Assembly (NCBI GenBank): GCA_033852165.1
Contig: JAWSUZ010000038.1
Coordinates: 1 to 64,000, forward strand
DNA length: 64,000 nt
Origin: Agarilytica sp033852165
Lineage (GTDB): Bacteria > Pseudomonadota > Gammaproteobacteria > Pseudomonadales > Cellvibrionaceae
Direction of reading: 5' to 3'
In this document: positions 62,715-64,000 of the stretch, in pieces
Position numbering within the stretch: the stretch's first letter is position 1
Layout of the letters: each line of letters begins with the position of its first letter
Made by a program: the position numbers and the translations under genes
Notes under the pieces: model-generated
Databases searched by the model: none
The model's input: the letters and a program-made list of their open reading frames with translations, nothing else
What the model was told of the DNA's origin: nothing

Positions 62715-62912
62715 GTGGTTGTCAAGTTTTTCGACGATATTTACGCGACTGATTGTTCTGAACGTTACTTAAAGTGGCGTCAGATTAATAAGTGTCCATA
62801 CGCCAATCTGTATTTTACTGCGGCAACCGTTGAAACGGCGGCTGCTTTTTTGTTCGCAGGTGTGGGGATGTTGGCGTGGTCATGCTGCGCTTTGGTTGTG
62901 GCTAAGCGTTAG
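62715..62912 (+). CDS. Possible small membrane protein
   Basis: A 65-residue frame in the 410-bp gap between cspD and clpS, starting at GTG, with one hydrophobic segment (about 41-61) and four cysteines. The ribosome-binding site is weak (GAGAA against the start). It may be real or chance. Confidence 0.25.
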   Translation: MVVKFFDDIYATDCSERYLKWRQINKCPYANLYFTAATVETAAAFLFAGVGMLAWSCCALVVAKR

Positions 62913-63000
62913 GCGATTTGTATGTTTGATGGTAAACATTACGTCTTTTTGTTCGGAAAAATCACAAATATAGAACGTTTTAAGAGGGTTAGGGTAATCC

Positions 63001-63378
63001 ATGGGTAATTCTGAAAAACTTCAGCTAACATTAAGTAGAGAGAGCGATTCAGGGCCTCTGATTGATGATGGTGGGGTTGCGGTTCAGGAAGATAAACCGA
63101 AGTTAAAGCGACCTCCGATGTATCAGGTGGTACTTCTAAATGATGACTTTACTCCAATGGAGTTTGTCGTTGATGTACTGGAGCGGTTTTTCTCGATGGA
63201 TAGAGAAAAAGCAACGCAAGTTATGCTCGCAGTACATACGCAAGGGAAGGGCGTTTGTGGTGTTTTTTCACGCGATGTAGCTGAAACAAAAGCTGCGCAA
63301 GTGAATCAATACTCTAGGCAAAACGAGCATCCTCTCCTGTGTGAAATTGAAGTCTCAGACGAAGGTGATTCAGATTAA
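63001..63378 (+). CDS. clpS: ATP-dependent Clp protease adaptor ClpS
   Basis: Delivers N-degron proteins to ClpAP. 125 residues. The core YQVVLLNDDFTPMEFVVDVL holds the N-degron pocket, and HTQGKGVCGVFSRDVAETK is the ClpA-facing part. The N-terminal ~30 residues are disordered as usual. clpA follows after 38 bp. Confidence 0.96.
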   Translation: MGNSEKLQLTLSRESDSGPLIDDGGVAVQEDKPKLKRPPMYQVVLLNDDFTPMEFVVDVLERFFSMDREKATQVMLAVHTQGKGVCGVFSRDVAETKAAQVNQYSRQNEHPLLCEIEVSDEGDSD

Positions 63379-63416
63379 GGTCCGAGGAAATATTACAGAA
63401 TTTAGGCGAATTCGAC

Positions 63417-64000
63417 ATGTTGAGTAAAGAGCTAGAATCAACGTTAAATACAGCGTTCAAAAGCGCAAGAACAAAGCGACACGAGTTTATGACTGTGGAG
63501 CATTTGTTGTTGGCCTTAACCGAAAATGATTCGGCGGCAGGAGTGCTTCGGGCATGCGGTGCAGATTTGAGCTTGTTACAGCAAGATCTGTCCGAGTTTG
63601 TTGACTCGACTACCCCTCTAATTCCTGATGAAGATGAAGAGCGAGAAACGCAGCCCACTCTCGGGTTTCAGCGTGTTCTGCAGCGGGCTGTTTTTCATGT
63701 TCAGTCGTCCGGCAAGAATGAAGTCACGGGTGCGAATGTCTTGGTTGCTATCTTTAGTGAGCAAGAGAGTCAGGCGGTTTACTACCTGAAAAAACAAAGT
63801 GTCGCTCGTATTGATGTGGTCAATTACATTACCCACGGCATATCTAAGGTGTCGGGTCAGGGTGGAACGCAGAGCGATCAGAATGAGCAGCATGAAGATG
63901 AGGCTTTCGGAACGGGAGAGGGTGCTCAGACAAACCCACTCGATTCCTATGCGACTAATTTAAATGAGCAGGCCTTAATGGGGCGTATTGACCCCTTGAT
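63417..64000 (+). CDS. clpA: ATP-dependent Clp protease ATP-binding subunit ClpA, 3' end outside window
   Basis: The AAA+ unfoldase of ClpAP. Only the first 194 codons are present, open to the window end. ATG at 63417 begins MLSKELESTLNTAFKSARTK, the ClpA N-domain; TVEHLLLALTEN and GANVLVAIFSEQES are its two Clp-N repeats. A linker (GTQSDQNEQHEDEAF) leads into the D1 domain (LDSYATNLNEQAL). The gene continues past the edge. Confidence 0.97.
   Translation, partial: MLSKELESTLNTAFKSARTKRHEFMTVEHLLLALTENDSAAGVLRACGADLSLLQQDLSEFVDSTTPLIPDEDEERETQPTLGFQRVLQRAVFHVQSSGKNEVTGANVLVAIFSEQESQAVYYLKKQSVARIDVVNYITHGISKVSGQGGTQSDQNEQHEDEAFGTGEGAQTNPLDSYATNLNEQALMGRIDPL

Overview
The window is a 64 kb chromosomal segment from a gammaproteobacterium. 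The gene families and gene order point to the Pseudomonadales/Cellvibrionales side, probably a marine aerobic heterotroph. This assignment is inferred from synteny and protein style, not from a marker gene: there is no rRNA, and I saw no tRNA. Several blocks match the gene order I know from Pseudomonas: lpxH-ppiB / glnS-cysS; PilZ gene / lolC-lolD-lolE / DUF2062 / comEC-exbB-exbD-lpxK-kdsB-phosphatase-murB; and icd / cspD / clpS-clpA.

Layout. 1-6 kb: 3' part of zipA, ligA, a lysozyme-like lipoprotein, two uncharacterised genes and an AraC-type regulator. 6-14 kb: lipid and small-molecule metabolism (long acyl-CoA dehydrogenase, long-chain acyl-CoA ligase, patatin phospholipase, a fused SRPBCC-dienelactone-hydrolase protein, an EamA exporter). 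14-24 kb: housekeeping (acnB, DUF1289 gene, miaE, lpxH, ppiB, glnS, cysS) and a small voltage-gated-type cation channel. 24.7-30.4 kb: two J-domain proteins around an unusual sensor kinase, then an exported S1/P1-type nuclease and a short-chain dehydrogenase.

30.4-44 kb is the accessory part. Genes are spaced out, several are orphans and intergenic DNA is long. It holds a phage-like small protein, a carotenoid oxygenase, an LCAT-like lipoprotein, a DUF5610 protein, a 547 bp transposon-like repeat element with 18 bp inverted ends and an 11 bp flanking repeat, a CheY-like protein, a lipoprotein with flagellar-hook-like segments beside a chemoreceptor, an alpha/beta hydrolase with an unknown partner, a cupin lipoprotein and a sodium:solute symporter.

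45.7-64 kb returns to the core genome: a long CsrA, a double-FHA protein, a small exported protein, a PilZ protein, the Lol lipoprotein-release transporter, DUF2062, ComEC, ExbB/ExbD, LpxK, KdsB, a low-molecular-weight phosphatase, MurB, AlkB, Icd, CspD, ClpS and the start of ClpA.

Points of most interest: a sensor kinase whose H-box has Gln in place of the phospho-accepting His; a hook-domain-like lipoprotein next to a chemoreceptor; the non-autonomous element packed with CGTTCCCACG-type palindromes; a CsrA with a tail of about 45 residues; and an SRPBCC-hydrolase fusion. I found no CRISPR array, no complete insertion sequence, no prophage and no clear defence system.
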